Of a stretch of DNA of 64,000 nt, positions 55,477 through 64,000 are shown piece after piece. The notes below the pieces were generated by a model. It was given only the letters and a program-made list of their open reading frames with translations, was not told the DNA's origin and did no database searches. The position numbers and the translations under genes are program-made. The stretch is from HGM04593 sp045636125 (lineage in GTDB: Bacteria > Bacteroidota > Bacteroidia > Bacteroidales > Bacteroidaceae). Position 1 is the stretch's first letter. The number at the start of each line of letters is the position of its first letter. The stretch covers positions 124,001 to 188,000 of the forward strand of contig JAZTWX010000010.1 in the NCBI GenBank assembly GCA_045636125.1. The letters are read 5' to 3'.

Positions 55477-56040
55477 ATGGAAAACAAGGAATACGATGAT
55501 GGCATTGACGTGATCATTGCAAACGCATCGCACGAAAAATACGTTGACGAGATACTCGACACCATAAGAGCTGCTGCAAAGGTACGCGGTACAGGAATTG
55601 CAGAGCGCACACACGAGTATGTTGCACAGAAGATGAAAGAGGGCAAGGCCATTATAGCCCTCAGCGGAGAGGAGTTTGCCGGTTTCTGCTACATTGAGAG
55701 CTGGGGCAACAAGCACTATGTTGCCAACTCGGGACTCATTGTTGTTGACAAGTTCCGCCGCCACGGCCTTGCAAAGCGCATTAAAAAGACTGCGTTCAAG
55801 CTATCGCGCACGCTGTGGCCCGAGGCTAAGCTCTTTGGACTCACCAGCGGCGGTGCGGTAATGAAGATAAACACCGAGCTTGGTTACGTACCCGTTCCCT
55901 TTTCGGAACTCACCGATGACGAGGCCTTCTGGAAAGGTTGCGAGGGTTGCATAAACCACGATGTGCTCGAACGCACAGGCCGCCGTTACTGCATCTGCAC
56001 AGCAATGCTCTACGACCCTGAAAAACACGAAAAGAAATAA
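55477..56040 (+). CDS. GNAT N-acyltransferase of the arginine operon
   Basis: A 187-residue GNAT-fold enzyme with the acyl-CoA-binding region GLIVVDKFRRHGLAKRIKKT (about 87-106) and a C-terminal small domain. Placed between argR and argG, it is the likely N-acyl-glutamate synthase starting the pathway; in Bacteroides fragilis the pathway runs through N-succinyl rather than N-acetyl intermediates, so a succinyltransferase is possible. It is shorter than classical ArgA and lacks the amino-acid-kinase domain. Confidence 0.75.
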   Translation: MENKEYDDGIDVIIANASHEKYVDEILDTIRAAAKVRGTGIAERTHEYVAQKMKEGKAIIALSGEEFAGFCYIESWGNKHYVANSGLIVVDKFRRHGLAKRIKKTAFKLSRTLWPEAKLFGLTSGGAVMKINTELGYVPVPFSELTDDEAFWKGCEGCINHDVLERTGRRYCICTAMLYDPEKHEKK

Positions 56041-56071
56041 CATTTACCAACGAATTTATACATTATATTAT

Positions 56072-57274
56072 ATGGAGAAGAAAAAAGTAGTTGTCGCATT
56101 CAGCGGCGGACTCGACACATCTTTCACAGTTATGTACCTTGCCAAAGAGAAAGGGTACGAGGTTTACGCAGCCTGTGCCAACACAGGAGGATTCAGCCCC
56201 GAACAGCTTAAGCAGAACGAGGAGAACGCCTACAAGCTTGGCGCAACAAAATATGTAACACTCGATGTTACACAGGAGTATTACGAGAAGAGCCTCAAAT
56301 ATATGATTTACGGTAACGTGCTGCGCAACGGTACATACCCCATTTCGGTATCTTCGGAGAGAATTTTCCAGGCGCTTGCAATTGCACGTTACGCCAACGA
56401 GATTGGCGCCGATGCCATTGCCCACGGCTCTACCGGCGCCGGTAACGACCAGATACGTTTCGATATGACATTCCTTGTGTGCGCTCCCGGTGTGGAAATT
56501 ATCACACTCACACGCGACATGACACTCACACGTGAGTATGAGATCAATTACCTCAACGAGCACGGCTTCAGCGCCGACTTTACAAAGCTCAAATATTCAT
56601 ACAACGTGGGTATCTGGGGAACTAGCATCTGCGGCGGCGAGATTCTCGACTCCACACAGGGCCTGCCCGAGACCGCTTACCTTAAACAGGTTTCAAAAGA
56701 GGGCGAGGAGGAGCTGCGCCTCACATTCGAGGAGGGCAAGCTCAAAGCCGTTAACGGCGAGAGAATAGAAGACCCCATTGCGGCTATTCAAAAGGTGGAG
56801 GAGATTGGCGCTGCATACGGCATTGGCCGCGATATGCACGTCGGCGACACAATCATCGGCATCAAGGGCCGCGTAGGCTTTGAGGCAGCTGCCCCCATGC
56901 TCATTATTGCCGCACACCGTTTCCTCGAGAAATATACATTGAGCAAGTGGCAGCAATACTGGAAGGACCAGGTTGCCAACTGGTATGGTATGTTCCTGCA
57001 CGAAAGCCAGTATCTTGAGCCCGTTATGCGCGACATTGAGGCTATGCTCGAGAGTTCACAGCGCAACGTATCGGGAACCGCTATCCTCAAGCTCATGCCC
57101 AAACACTTTGAAACTGTGGGCGTAGATTCGGCCAACGACCTTGTAAAGAACAAGCTCGGCGAGTATGGCGAGGTACAGAAAGGCTGGACTGCCGAGGACG
57201 CGAAGGGCTTCATAAAGGTAACATCTACCCCCTTGCGCGCATATTACGCAGCACACCCCGACGAGAAAATCTAA
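56072..57274 (+). CDS. argG: Argininosuccinate synthase
   Basis: ATP-dependent ligase joining citrulline and aspartate, 400 residues, cytoplasmic. It has the PP-loop VVAFSGGLDTSFTVMYLAK (about 6-24), the substrate region HGSTGAGNDQIRFD (about 114-127) and the WGTSICGGEI stretch. The frame extends 37 codons upstream into the GNAT gene, but MEKKKVVVAFSGG is the conserved start, 31 bases after the GNAT stop. Part of the argR-GNAT-argG-argC-argD run. Confidence 0.94.
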   Translation: MEKKKVVVAFSGGLDTSFTVMYLAKEKGYEVYAACANTGGFSPEQLKQNEENAYKLGATKYVTLDVTQEYYEKSLKYMIYGNVLRNGTYPISVSSERIFQALAIARYANEIGADAIAHGSTGAGNDQIRFDMTFLVCAPGVEIITLTRDMTLTREYEINYLNEHGFSADFTKLKYSYNVGIWGTSICGGEILDSTQGLPETAYLKQVSKEGEEELRLTFEEGKLKAVNGERIEDPIAAIQKVEEIGAAYGIGRDMHVGDTIIGIKGRVGFEAAAPMLIIAAHRFLEKYTLSKWQQYWKDQVANWYGMFLHESQYLEPVMRDIEAMLESSQRNVSGTAILKLMPKHFETVGVDSANDLVKNKLGEYGEVQKGWTAEDAKGFIKVTSTPLRAYYAAHPDEKI

Positions 57275-57304
57275 CCAGAATCCCTAAAAAAACATCACAC
57301 AATA

Positions 57305-58273
57305 ATGATAAAAGTTGGAATTATCGGTGGTGCCGGATACACAGCGGGCGAGCTTATACGCCTGCTGCTCGGCCACCCCGAAGTTGAGATAAAATTCATA
57401 CACAGCAGCAGCAACGCCGGCAACCGCATCACCGATGTTCACGCAGGCTTGCTTGGAGAGACCGACCTTCTCTTCACCGACAAGATGCCCTTTGAGGAGA
57501 TTGACCTCCTCTATTTCTGCACCGCCCACGGCGACACACGCAAGTTCCTTGAGAGCACACAATTGCCCGACGAGTTGAAGGTGATTGACCTCTCGATGGA
57601 CTACCGTTTGAAGTCGAGCGAGCACGATTTTATTTACGGCCTCCCCGAGCTTAACCGCCGCGCCACCTGCAAGAGCCGTTACGTTGCGAACCCCGGTTGC
57701 TTCGCGACCTGTATTGAGCTCGGCCTCCTGCCTTTGGCAAAGGAGCACCTGCTCAAAGGCGACATTTCGGTGAACGCAATCACCGGCAGCACAGGAGCCG
57801 GCGTGAAACCTTCGGCTACCACACATTACAGCTGGCGTAACAACAACATAAGCATCTACAAGCCCTTCACACACCAGCACCTGCCCGAAATTCTGCAGAG
57901 CGTGAAACAGCTGCAGCCCGACTTTGACGGCGAGATTGACTTTATCCCCTATCGTGGCGACTTCCCCCGTGGAATTTTCACTACAATAGTGGTAAAATGC
58001 GACCTCGACATTGAGACCGTGTACAAGCTCTACGAGAGCTACTACGAGCGCGACTCGTTCACACACATTGTGAACAAGCCCATCGACCTAAAACAGGTTG
58101 TAAACACCAACAAGTGCCTCATCCACATTGAAAAGCACGGTGGCAAGCTGCTCATAACATCAATAATAGACAACCTGTTGAAAGGCGCCAGCGGACAGGC
58201 CGTTCACAACATGAACCTCCTCTTCGGCCTCGAAGAGACTGTGGGCCTGCGTCTTAAACCCTCGGCATTCTAA
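57305..58273 (+). CDS. argC: N-acetyl(or succinyl)-gamma-glutamyl-phosphate reductase
   Basis: NADPH-dependent reductase of arginine synthesis, 322 residues. The Rossmann motif VGIIGGAGYTAGELIRLL (3-20) and the active-site cysteine Cys132 in NPGCFATCIELGL are clear; HGDTRKFLES and a C-terminal GASGQAVHNMNLLFG complete the family pattern. The acyl group (acetyl or succinyl) cannot be read from the sequence; Bacteroides relatives use succinyl. Confidence 0.94.
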   Translation: MIKVGIIGGAGYTAGELIRLLLGHPEVEIKFIHSSSNAGNRITDVHAGLLGETDLLFTDKMPFEEIDLLYFCTAHGDTRKFLESTQLPDELKVIDLSMDYRLKSSEHDFIYGLPELNRRATCKSRYVANPGCFATCIELGLLPLAKEHLLKGDISVNAITGSTGAGVKPSATTHYSWRNNNISIYKPFTHQHLPEILQSVKQLQPDFDGEIDFIPYRGDFPRGIFTTIVVKCDLDIETVYKLYESYYERDSFTHIVNKPIDLKQVVNTNKCLIHIEKHGGKLLITSIIDNLLKGASGQAVHNMNLLFGLEETVGLRLKPSAF

Positions 58274-58292
58274 AAAGAAGGAGAATAAAATT

Positions 58293-59417
58293 ATGAAATT
58301 GTACGATGTATATCCGCTTTTCAATGTAAACATTGTGAAAGGCGAAGGGTGCAAGGTGTGGGACGAAAACGGCACCGAGTACCTCGACCTCTACGGCGGA
58401 CACGCTGTAATATCGATAGGACACGCTCACCCCAAATATGTAGACTACATAAGCCGCCAGGTGGCAACGCTGGGCTTCTACTCGAACTCGGTAATAAACA
58501 CCCTGCAGCAGAAAGCAGCCGAGAAACTGGGCGAGGTAAGCGGTTACGAGGATTACACACTCTTCTTCATAAACTCGGGAGCCGAGGCCAACGAGAATGC
58601 GCTCAAGCTGTCGTCGTTCAAGAACGGCCGCACACGTGTAATCGCATTCAACAAGGCTTTCCACGGCCGCACATCGCTTGCTGTGGAGGTTACCGATAAC
58701 CCCAAGATAATTGCCCCCATCAACAGCAACGGACATACCACGTACCTGCCCCTCGGCGACATTGAGGCAGTGCGTGCCGAGCTTGCAAAAGGCGACGTTA
58801 CAGCTGTTATCATTGAGGGCATACAGGGCGTAGGCGGTATTAGAACACCCGAGGCACAATTCCTGCAGGAGCTGCAAAAGGAGTGTAACGCCACAGGCAC
58901 AACACTTATCCTCGACGAGATTCAGAGCGGTTGCTGCCGCAGCGGAAAATTCTTCGCACACCAGTGGGCCGGAATTCGCCCCGACATTATAACACAGGCA
59001 AAGGGAATCGGCAACGGTTTCCCCGTGGGTTGTGTGCTCATAAGCCCCAAATTCGAGGCTGTTTACGGCGAGCTTGGCACCACATTCGGTGGAAACCACC
59101 TTGCTTGCGCTGCAGTGCAGGCGGTGCTTGAGACCATTGAGGAGGAGAATATTATGGAGAACGTGAACAAGGTGGGCAACTACCTCATGGAGGAGTTGCG
59201 CAAGATGCCACGCATTAAAGAGGTTCGCGGCCGCGGCCTTATGATTGGTATGGAGTTCGACGAGCCCATCAAGGATATTCGTACCAAGCTATTGTTCGAG
59301 GAACACGTGTTCACTGGCGTGAGCGGCACAAACGTAATACGCTTGCTACCCCCTCTCACACTCACAATGGAGCAGGCGGCCGACTTTATTGAGCGTTTCA
59401 AGAGAGTGCTTGCGTGA
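58293..59417 (+). CDS. argD: Acetyl(succinyl)ornithine aminotransferase
   Basis: PLP-dependent class III aminotransferase, 374 residues. Marks are GGHAVISIGHAHP (about 31-43), FFINSGAEANENALKL (about 91-106), LILDEIQSGCCRSGKFFA (about 206-223) and the PLP-binding Lys237 in ITQAKGIGNGFP. Converts N-acyl-glutamate semialdehyde to N-acylornithine. Last gene of the operon, followed by a bidirectional terminator shared with the convergent envC-like gene. Confidence 0.93.
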   Translation: MKLYDVYPLFNVNIVKGEGCKVWDENGTEYLDLYGGHAVISIGHAHPKYVDYISRQVATLGFYSNSVINTLQQKAAEKLGEVSGYEDYTLFFINSGAEANENALKLSSFKNGRTRVIAFNKAFHGRTSLAVEVTDNPKIIAPINSNGHTTYLPLGDIEAVRAELAKGDVTAVIIEGIQGVGGIRTPEAQFLQELQKECNATGTTLILDEIQSGCCRSGKFFAHQWAGIRPDIITQAKGIGNGFPVGCVLISPKFEAVYGELGTTFGGNHLACAAVQAVLETIEEENIMENVNKVGNYLMEELRKMPRIKEVRGRGLMIGMEFDEPIKDIRTKLLFEEHVFTGVSGTNVIRLLPPLTLTMEQAADFIERFKRVLA

Positions 59418-59429
59418 TAGATTAAATGC

Positions 59430-59475
59430 AATAAAAAGCAAAAGGCTACCGAATGGTTGCCTTTTGCTTTTTATT
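59430..59475. terminator. Bidirectional terminator between argD and envC
   Basis: AATAAAAAGCAAAAGGC at 59430-59446 pairs with GCCTTTTGCTTTTTATT at 59459-59475, with a further CC/GG and a short loop. It abuts and slightly overlaps the convergent gene's stop codon. Confidence 0.88.
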
Positions 59476-60733
59476 ATTGTACCCTGATCCACTGCATCGG
59501 ATCAAGTTTCGTCTTCTCATTACGCAACTGGAAGAGCAGGCGTGTGTGACCGTCGGCGTCGGTGGCAACAGTGCCTATTGTGTCGCCGGCCTTTACAGCG
59601 TCACCCTCTTTCACCGCAATATCACCGAGACGGCAATATACCGTTATATACTTTCCGTGACGCACAAGAACAAACGCAAATTGTCCCTGACGAATAACAG
59701 AGGTTACCTTTCCGTCGAACACACAGCGGGCCTTTGCGCCACGCTCGCCGCCAAAGGTAACGCCACCATAGTCTATCTGCACACTACCCTTGCCTGCAAC
59801 ACCTTTCTGGGGACCAAAGGTTCCCACAATGTGATAAGGGCCGCTGATGGGAACAGGCAGCTTGCCCTTGTTCTGCAGGAACGAGCCGCTCATTTTCCGC
59901 ACGCCCTCGTCCTCTTTTGCTGCGGGCTTTGCAGCAGGTTTCTTGCCTTTCTGCGGTTGCTTTTCGGCCTTTTTCTTTGCTGCCTCGCGCTCACGGGCCT
60001 TTTGTGCCTCAATCTCGCGGTCAATGGCGCGGTCAATTTCGGCATTGAGTTTCTGCAATTGTGCGCGCTGGGCTTTCAGTTCCTTTTCAACCTTGCCCGC
60101 ATCGCGGCGCAGCTCTTTCACAAGCGTGCGTTGCTGCTCCTCGAGCTCCTGCATCGACTTGCGCTGTTGTTGCTGGTCGGCAAGAGAGCTGTTCTTTATT
60201 TGCAATGTGCTGTCGAGCACGGCCTTGCGCTCCTGCAGCTCGTTTATTGCAACGCCAAGCTCCTCGCCCTTCTTTTTATAGGCACGCATATAGTCGCCTG
60301 CGTATCTGTAACGGCGCACCATTGAGTTGAAATCGTCGGCCGATATTATGAACAGCAACTTTGTGCGGAAGCTTCCATAATTACGGGCACGGCGCAGGGC
60401 TGCAGCATATTCATCTTTAGAGACTGCCACATTGTGTTCCTTTTCGGCAACATCCTTGTTGAGGGTGGTTATTTCCCTATTGAGTGCCGCAACCTCTTTT
60501 GTGAGCAACGCAATGAGTTCCTTGCGCTCTTTTATGCGGGCTGTGAGAATGTCGAGGTTCTTTAATTTTGCGTTTATGTTCTGTTTCGACGAAAGGAGAA
60601 TATTCTCTTTCTGGGCTATTTGTTTTTGCAGAGTGCCCACACGGCGGCGCATCTCCTTAATCTCGTTTGTCTGCGCTTGCGACGCAAGGGCAAATGAGAG
60701 CAGCAACAGCAGCAGATAGTATTTTATACGCAT
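59474..60733 (-). CDS. EnvC-like murein hydrolase activator (M23/LytM domain)
   Basis: Exported protein of 419 residues: signal peptide (1-20, ending ASQAQ), a long coiled coil (about 22-270), a Lys/Ala-rich linker (AKKKAEKQPQKGKKPAAKPA, about 262-281), and a C-terminal LytM-type domain from GPYHIVGTFG. The usual zinc ligands are not in place: where active M23 enzymes have HLHFE this has RLLFQ, so it is probably an activator of amidases at division, as EnvC is, rather than a peptidase. Last gene of the dut-TPR-DUF4292-envC run. Confidence 0.88.
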   Translation of the reverse strand: MRIKYYLLLLLLSFALASQAQTNEIKEMRRRVGTLQKQIAQKENILLSSKQNINAKLKNLDILTARIKERKELIALLTKEVAALNREITTLNKDVAEKEHNVAVSKDEYAAALRRARNYGSFRTKLLFIISADDFNSMVRRYRYAGDYMRAYKKKGEELGVAINELQERKAVLDSTLQIKNSSLADQQQQRKSMQELEEQQRTLVKELRRDAGKVEKELKAQRAQLQKLNAEIDRAIDREIEAQKAREREAAKKKAEKQPQKGKKPAAKPAAKEDEGVRKMSGSFLQNKGKLPVPISGPYHIVGTFGPQKGVAGKGSVQIDYGGVTFGGERGAKARCVFDGKVTSVIRQGQFAFVLVRHGKYITVYCRLGDIAVKEGDAVKAGDTIGTVATDADGHTRLLFQLRNEKTKLDPMQWIRVQ

Positions 60734-60754
60734 TTCGGATGTGTGGTATTTGTG

Positions 60755-61555
60755 TTATATTCCAAGGGATTTTATAATGTCGCCCACGTTCTTCTTTTTG
60801 TAGGACGACGAAGGTTTTGTTGGAGAGAAGGAGGCGTCGGTGCGCATCTGGCTCAGCTCAAAGAGCAGCGTTGCCTTTACCGCCGTGCTGTTGAGTGAAA
60901 GGAGTATGCGGGCGGGGAGCTGTGGGCCGTCGGCCGACTGATAATTGCTGTATATTGCCGTGAACTCGGTTCCGTACTTGTGGCGACCGCTGCTTTTCAA
61001 CAGAAGCCCTGTTGAGGGAGAGAGCGAGTAGGAGTAGGATATATCATTATCGTCGAACGAGAGCTCAATCTCTTCGGCACTGCTGCTTACTTTAATATCG
61101 GAAAGGCTTTTTCCTGCAGGCAAATATATTTTGCCAAGGAAGAGCGACTCGAGCATAGGGTAGGAAATTCCGGCATTTGTAAGCAGTGGTATGGTTGCAT
61201 AATCTACAGTGGAGTACTCCTTGGCCACGCGGTTTATGAATGTTGCGGTTGTGGGAGTAAACTCCAGGCGGGCAATCTCGAAGATGCTGAGGGGCGATAT
61301 TACCAGCTGGACTCCGCTGTTCTCCTGCACCTTCAACGTTCCCGACGAGCTGAAGTTCTTGCCAGCGGCATCGAGCGTGAAGCGTGCTTTTGCCGACAGG
61401 GCATCGGTGACACCCTCAATGGCCGGCATACTTTTTATGAGTTCGACCTGAGTGGCTGTTACGTCGGTTGCATCGCCCGCAACCTTACTGCTTTTACAGC
61501 CTGAAACAAGAATGGCTGCAAACAACAGCACGAGTATACTACTTTTTCTTATCAT
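60755..61555 (-). CDS. DUF4292 lipoprotein
   Basis: A 266-residue lipoprotein: signal with lipobox LVSGC (Cys20), then a beta-rich domain with ISPLSIFEIARLEFTPTTAT and NRVAKEYSTVDYATIP, which I recognise as DUF4292. Its fold is LolA/LolB-like, so a lipid- or lipoprotein-handling role is possible but unproven. It starts within the end of the TPR gene (17-base overlap) and precedes envC, an arrangement common in Bacteroidales. Confidence 0.82.
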   Translation of the reverse strand: MIRKSSILVLLFAAILVSGCKSSKVAGDATDVTATQVELIKSMPAIEGVTDALSAKARFTLDAAGKNFSSSGTLKVQENSGVQLVISPLSIFEIARLEFTPTTATFINRVAKEYSTVDYATIPLLTNAGISYPMLESLFLGKIYLPAGKSLSDIKVSSSAEEIELSFDDNDISYSYSLSPSTGLLLKSSGRHKYGTEFTAIYSNYQSADGPQLPARILLSLNSTAVKATLLFELSQMRTDASFSPTKPSSSYKKKNVGDIIKSLGI

Positions 61556-63263
61556 TGGATATATAGCGTTTCTTTTTTATTTTACGTTTTAGAATCTTTG
61601 AATCATCGCCCTTTTCGAGCGCCTTTTCCCAACATTCAAGGGCCTTTTCAATATTACCGTTACGGGCATATATGTCGCCACAATGGTGATACTCCACCGC
61701 ACTGTGGTCTACCTGAGCCTGCAACAGCTTTTCGGCGTACTCGAGCGCTTCGCTGTAACGCCCCTGCAGAAAGAGTATCCAGGCGTATGTGTCTATGTAT
61801 ATTACCTCATCGGGCTCGGCGAGCAGGGTGCGATGGCTCATTTCGAGCGCCTTATCGAGCGAACGGTTCTCAAGCGCAAGATAGTAGGCGTAATTGTTGA
61901 GCACGGCCGTGTTGCCCGAGTTATATACAAGAGCGCTGTCGTAGGCGCATATCGCATCGTCGACACGACCGGCTTTGTAGTATGTGTCGCCCAAGAGCGA
62001 GTAGATGTCGGAAATCTCTTCGGCACCGGCCTCTTCGCCGCACTTTTCAATGCCTATGAGATAGGCCTTTATTGCTTCTTCCTTGCGCCCGAGCTTATAA
62101 TAGGAAATTCCTTTGTAATAGTAGAGCACGAGGAGAGGTGCGTGATATTGCAGTATCGCATCGCAATGCTCTATTGTCTCGGCATAAGCATTGCGCTCTA
62201 ACGCATATTCCAAAAGCGCGACAAGGGCATTTTTGTTGTCGGGCTCGTAAAGGAGGATTTTTTCAACAAGCGGGCGGACTTTCTCCTCGGGCAGGGAGCG
62301 GTGACGCAAATAGCCATTGACACCGGCTTTTGCAACCTGAAAAGCAGCTTCGTTGTCGAGCATTTCGCTCAAGAGAGCGAGAATTTGGGACTCTTCGCCA
62401 CGCTCCTCCTTGAAATTCATATAGTTGGCAAGCGTCTCTTTGCGTACATTGTCGCAATCGCGTGTGCTGCGCAGAATGCGTTCACAGCAATCGATGTAAA
62501 GGCTGTCGTTACCCACCTCGCGGTAATACCCGCTCAGTGCATATAGAGAATAGGTGTTACCAGAGTCCTTTTGCAGTGCATCACGATGAATGAAAATCGC
62601 CTGTTCCTTGTCGCCGAAAATCTTGTATGTTTCGGCAAGCAGCGAGACAAGGGATGCATCGTCGGGGCTGTCGGCCACCAGTTTCTGCGCAATCCCTATT
62701 GCCGCATCCTTGTCGCCCATCACGGTGTAGATGCGGTATTTATGCATATAGATAAGTTCCGAAGAGCCTTCCACCGCCTCGTACTTGTCGAGCGCTTCTA
62801 TGGCTTTCTTATACTCGCCCTGCTCGGAATAATTCGCGGCAAGGAGCACATAGACATCGCTTTTGTCGGGGAAGGTGCGGGCAATTTCCTCGTAGGCCTG
62901 CAACGCTTCATCGGCACGGCCCATATCTTCGAGCAGCTGCACCAGCGACACGTGGAACTGATAGTTGCCGGGGTTAAGGGAGACAATCTCCTTGAGCACA
63001 GCAAGCGCCCTATCCTTTTGCCCTATATACTCGTAAATATTGGCAAGTTCAAAGAGTATTGTAGAGGACGAGGGTTGCAGCCTGTGGCAATATTCAAAAA
63101 TATCGTATGCGGCGTCGTACTTTTCCTGCTCGGCAAGGGAGAGAGCGTGGAGATAGAAATAATCGACAGCACGTTCCTGCCCGGTTGAGTCGGGGGCATT
63201 ATACATTGCACGCACCGTCAACGACGACACGGCAAGAGACAGCAGCAACAGCAACGCTCGCAT
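61539..63263 (-). CDS. Exported tetratricopeptide-repeat protein
   Basis: A 574-residue protein with an N-terminal signal (MRALLLLLSLAVSSLTVRA) and about 12-14 TPR units covering almost the whole length, for example LAEQEKYDAAYDIFEYC, GRADEALQAYEEIARTFPD and GRVDDAICAYDSALVYNSG. It is probably a periplasmic scaffold. It ends in a basic tail (KILKRKIKKKRYI). Cotranscribed with dut before it (12-base gap) and DUF4292 after it. Confidence 0.85.
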   Translation of the reverse strand: MRALLLLLSLAVSSLTVRAMYNAPDSTGQERAVDYFYLHALSLAEQEKYDAAYDIFEYCHRLQPSSSTILFELANIYEYIGQKDRALAVLKEIVSLNPGNYQFHVSLVQLLEDMGRADEALQAYEEIARTFPDKSDVYVLLAANYSEQGEYKKAIEALDKYEAVEGSSELIYMHKYRIYTVMGDKDAAIGIAQKLVADSPDDASLVSLLAETYKIFGDKEQAIFIHRDALQKDSGNTYSLYALSGYYREVGNDSLYIDCCERILRSTRDCDNVRKETLANYMNFKEERGEESQILALLSEMLDNEAAFQVAKAGVNGYLRHRSLPEEKVRPLVEKILLYEPDNKNALVALLEYALERNAYAETIEHCDAILQYHAPLLVLYYYKGISYYKLGRKEEAIKAYLIGIEKCGEEAGAEEISDIYSLLGDTYYKAGRVDDAICAYDSALVYNSGNTAVLNNYAYYLALENRSLDKALEMSHRTLLAEPDEVIYIDTYAWILFLQGRYSEALEYAEKLLQAQVDHSAVEYHHCGDIYARNGNIEKALECWEKALEKGDDSKILKRKIKKKRYISNDKKK

Positions 63264-63275
63264 AGCAGTACCTTT

Positions 63276-63707
63276 TTACACGCCGGTGTGGCCGAAACCG
63301 CCGGCACCGCGCTCTGTTTCGTCGAGAACCTGAACCTCGCTCCACTCTACCTGTTCGTGACGCGCAATGACCATTTGCGCAATGCGCTCACCATCGGTTA
63401 TTGTAAACGGTTCGTTCGAAAGGTTCACAAGAATTACACACACCTCGCCACGATAGTCGGCGTCGATGGTTCCGGGGGAGTTGAGCACTGTGATGCCTTT
63501 TTTAATTGCAAGGCCGCTGCGGGGGCGCACCTGCGCCTCGTAGCCCGCGGGGAGAGCCATAAAAAGGCCTGTGGGCACAAGTGTGCGGCCAAGAGGCTGC
63601 AGTTCTATGGGCGCGTCAATGTTGGCGCGCAGGTCCATTCCTGCCGAGAGGTCCGTTGCATACGCAGGAAGAGCGTGTTTCGATTTGTTTATTATTTGTA
63701 CTTTCAT
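63276..63707 (-). CDS. dut: Deoxyuridine 5'-triphosphate nucleotidohydrolase
   Basis: Trimeric dUTPase of 143 residues that hydrolyses dUTP to dUMP, preventing uracil in DNA. All five family motifs are visible: AGMDLRANI (I), RPRSGLAIKKG (II), GTIDADYRGEV (III), DGERIAQMVI (IV) and RGAGGFGHTG (V, the C-terminal lid). First complete gene of the dut-TPR-DUF4292-envC set. Confidence 0.96.
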   Translation of the reverse strand: MKVQIINKSKHALPAYATDLSAGMDLRANIDAPIELQPLGRTLVPTGLFMALPAGYEAQVRPRSGLAIKKGITVLNSPGTIDADYRGEVCVILVNLSNEPFTITDGERIAQMVIARHEQVEWSEVQVLDETERGAGGFGHTGV

Positions 63708-63725
63708 AACAGACTGTATTAAATG

Positions 63726-63759
63726 AAAAACTCCGAGGTTACAGATTTGTTCTCGGAGC
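63726..63759 (-). terminator. Intrinsic terminator downstream of the window-edge gene
   Basis: On the minus strand CTCCGAG (complement of 63752-63758) pairs with CTCGGAG (complement of 63731-63737) and is followed by TTTTTC. It ends transcription of the 63774 gene before dut. Confidence 0.8.
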
Positions 63760-63773
63760 TTTCGATAACTGGG

Positions 63774-64000
63774 TTAATTGTTGTTTGCGCAATAGAAAAC
63801 TTTGTTTGCTCCGGATGTGAGCTTTATGGCATCGGGGTTCTCGCGGGCAAACGACTCGATGTATCGCATTCTCTTGTCGTCGGTAAGCTCGTCAACCGCA
63901 ATAAGGAGGCCTGTCTCCTCTACATTACCGAAGCCCTCGTTCACCGCTGTTCCAAAGATTTTCATAGTGGGTGAAAGCCCCATATATGCGTTTACCATAG
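63774..64000 (-). CDS. C-terminal end of an unidentified protein, runs off the window
   Basis: About 75 residues up to the stop at 63774-63776, continuing upstream beyond base 64000. The visible stretch includes GTAVNEGFGNVEETGLLIAV and ends SGANKVFYCANNN. There is an ATG at 63996-63998, but the frame is open to the edge, so the true start is probably outside. I do not recognise the family. Confidence 0.55.
   Translation of the reverse strand, partial: MVNAYMGLSPTMKIFGTAVNEGFGNVEETGLLIAVDELTDDKRMRYIESFARENPDAIKLTSGANKVFYCANNN

Overview
This 64 kb window comes from a Bacteroidales bacterium, most likely Bacteroidaceae or Prevotellaceae. The evidence is Bacteroidetes-type promoters (TTTG about 19-20 bases upstream of TAnnTTTG), weak Shine-Dalgarno sites, a UpxY-type NusG paralogue opening a capsule locus, a WbsX-type transferase, an argR-GNAT-argG-argC-argD cluster, an inositol-phosphate synthase, and a secreted glycan-degrading giant with a Bacteroidales-type sorting tail. 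I cannot fix the genus by reading alone.

Layout. 1-1857 (minus): the 5' part of fabF, acpP and pdxB. 2015-4446 (plus): a DUF4254 protein, a GT9 heptosyltransferase-like enzyme and a SAM methyltransferase, closed by terminators. 4554-39494 (plus): a very long capsular/exopolysaccharide locus. It holds a promoter and leader, UpxY, Wza-like and Wzc-like export/kinase proteins, a CpsB-type phosphatase, a Wzx flippase, a Wzy-like polymerase, about a dozen glycosyltransferases, five acyltransferase-3 proteins, a HAD protein, two kinase-like proteins, a beta-propeller protein and a WbsX-like enzyme. A formate/nitrite-transporter-family protein follows (39572-40192), and a perfect 36-base palindrome separates it from an ABC-F ATPase on the minus strand. 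42158-49621: one 2487-residue secreted enzyme joining a GH20 beta-hexosaminidase to a complete sialidase, followed by a 54-residue ORF and a terminator. 49850-50269: a 96-bp tandem repeat array. 50344-54841: two envelope proteins, dihydrolipoyl dehydrogenase and inositol-3-phosphate synthase. 54927-59417: the arginine biosynthesis operon behind a palindromic operator. 59474-64000 (minus): EnvC-like, DUF4292 and TPR proteins, dUTPase, and the 3' end of an unidentified gene.

The capsule locus is the most unusual part. It has assembly, decoration and export functions, but I see no nucleotide-sugar synthesis genes, no initiating phosphoglycosyl transferase and no UpxZ, so precursors and the first sugar must come from elsewhere. 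It carries clear marks of recombination. (i) Twice, a short 5' stub of a glycosyltransferase gene is followed by a foreign-looking gene and then the complete copy of that glycosyltransferase, with the inserted gene's stop codon lying inside the intact gene's start (25426-27190 and 33619-34902). (ii) Three GT2 genes share an almost identical first ~90 codons but differ in the rest. (iii) A ~163-bp noncoding repeat stands upstream of two of the cassettes. (iv) A glycosyltransferase remnant with a TGG-to-TAG change follows an acyltransferase gene. Together these read as cassette shuffling in which conserved glycosyltransferase 5' ends act as recombination handles.
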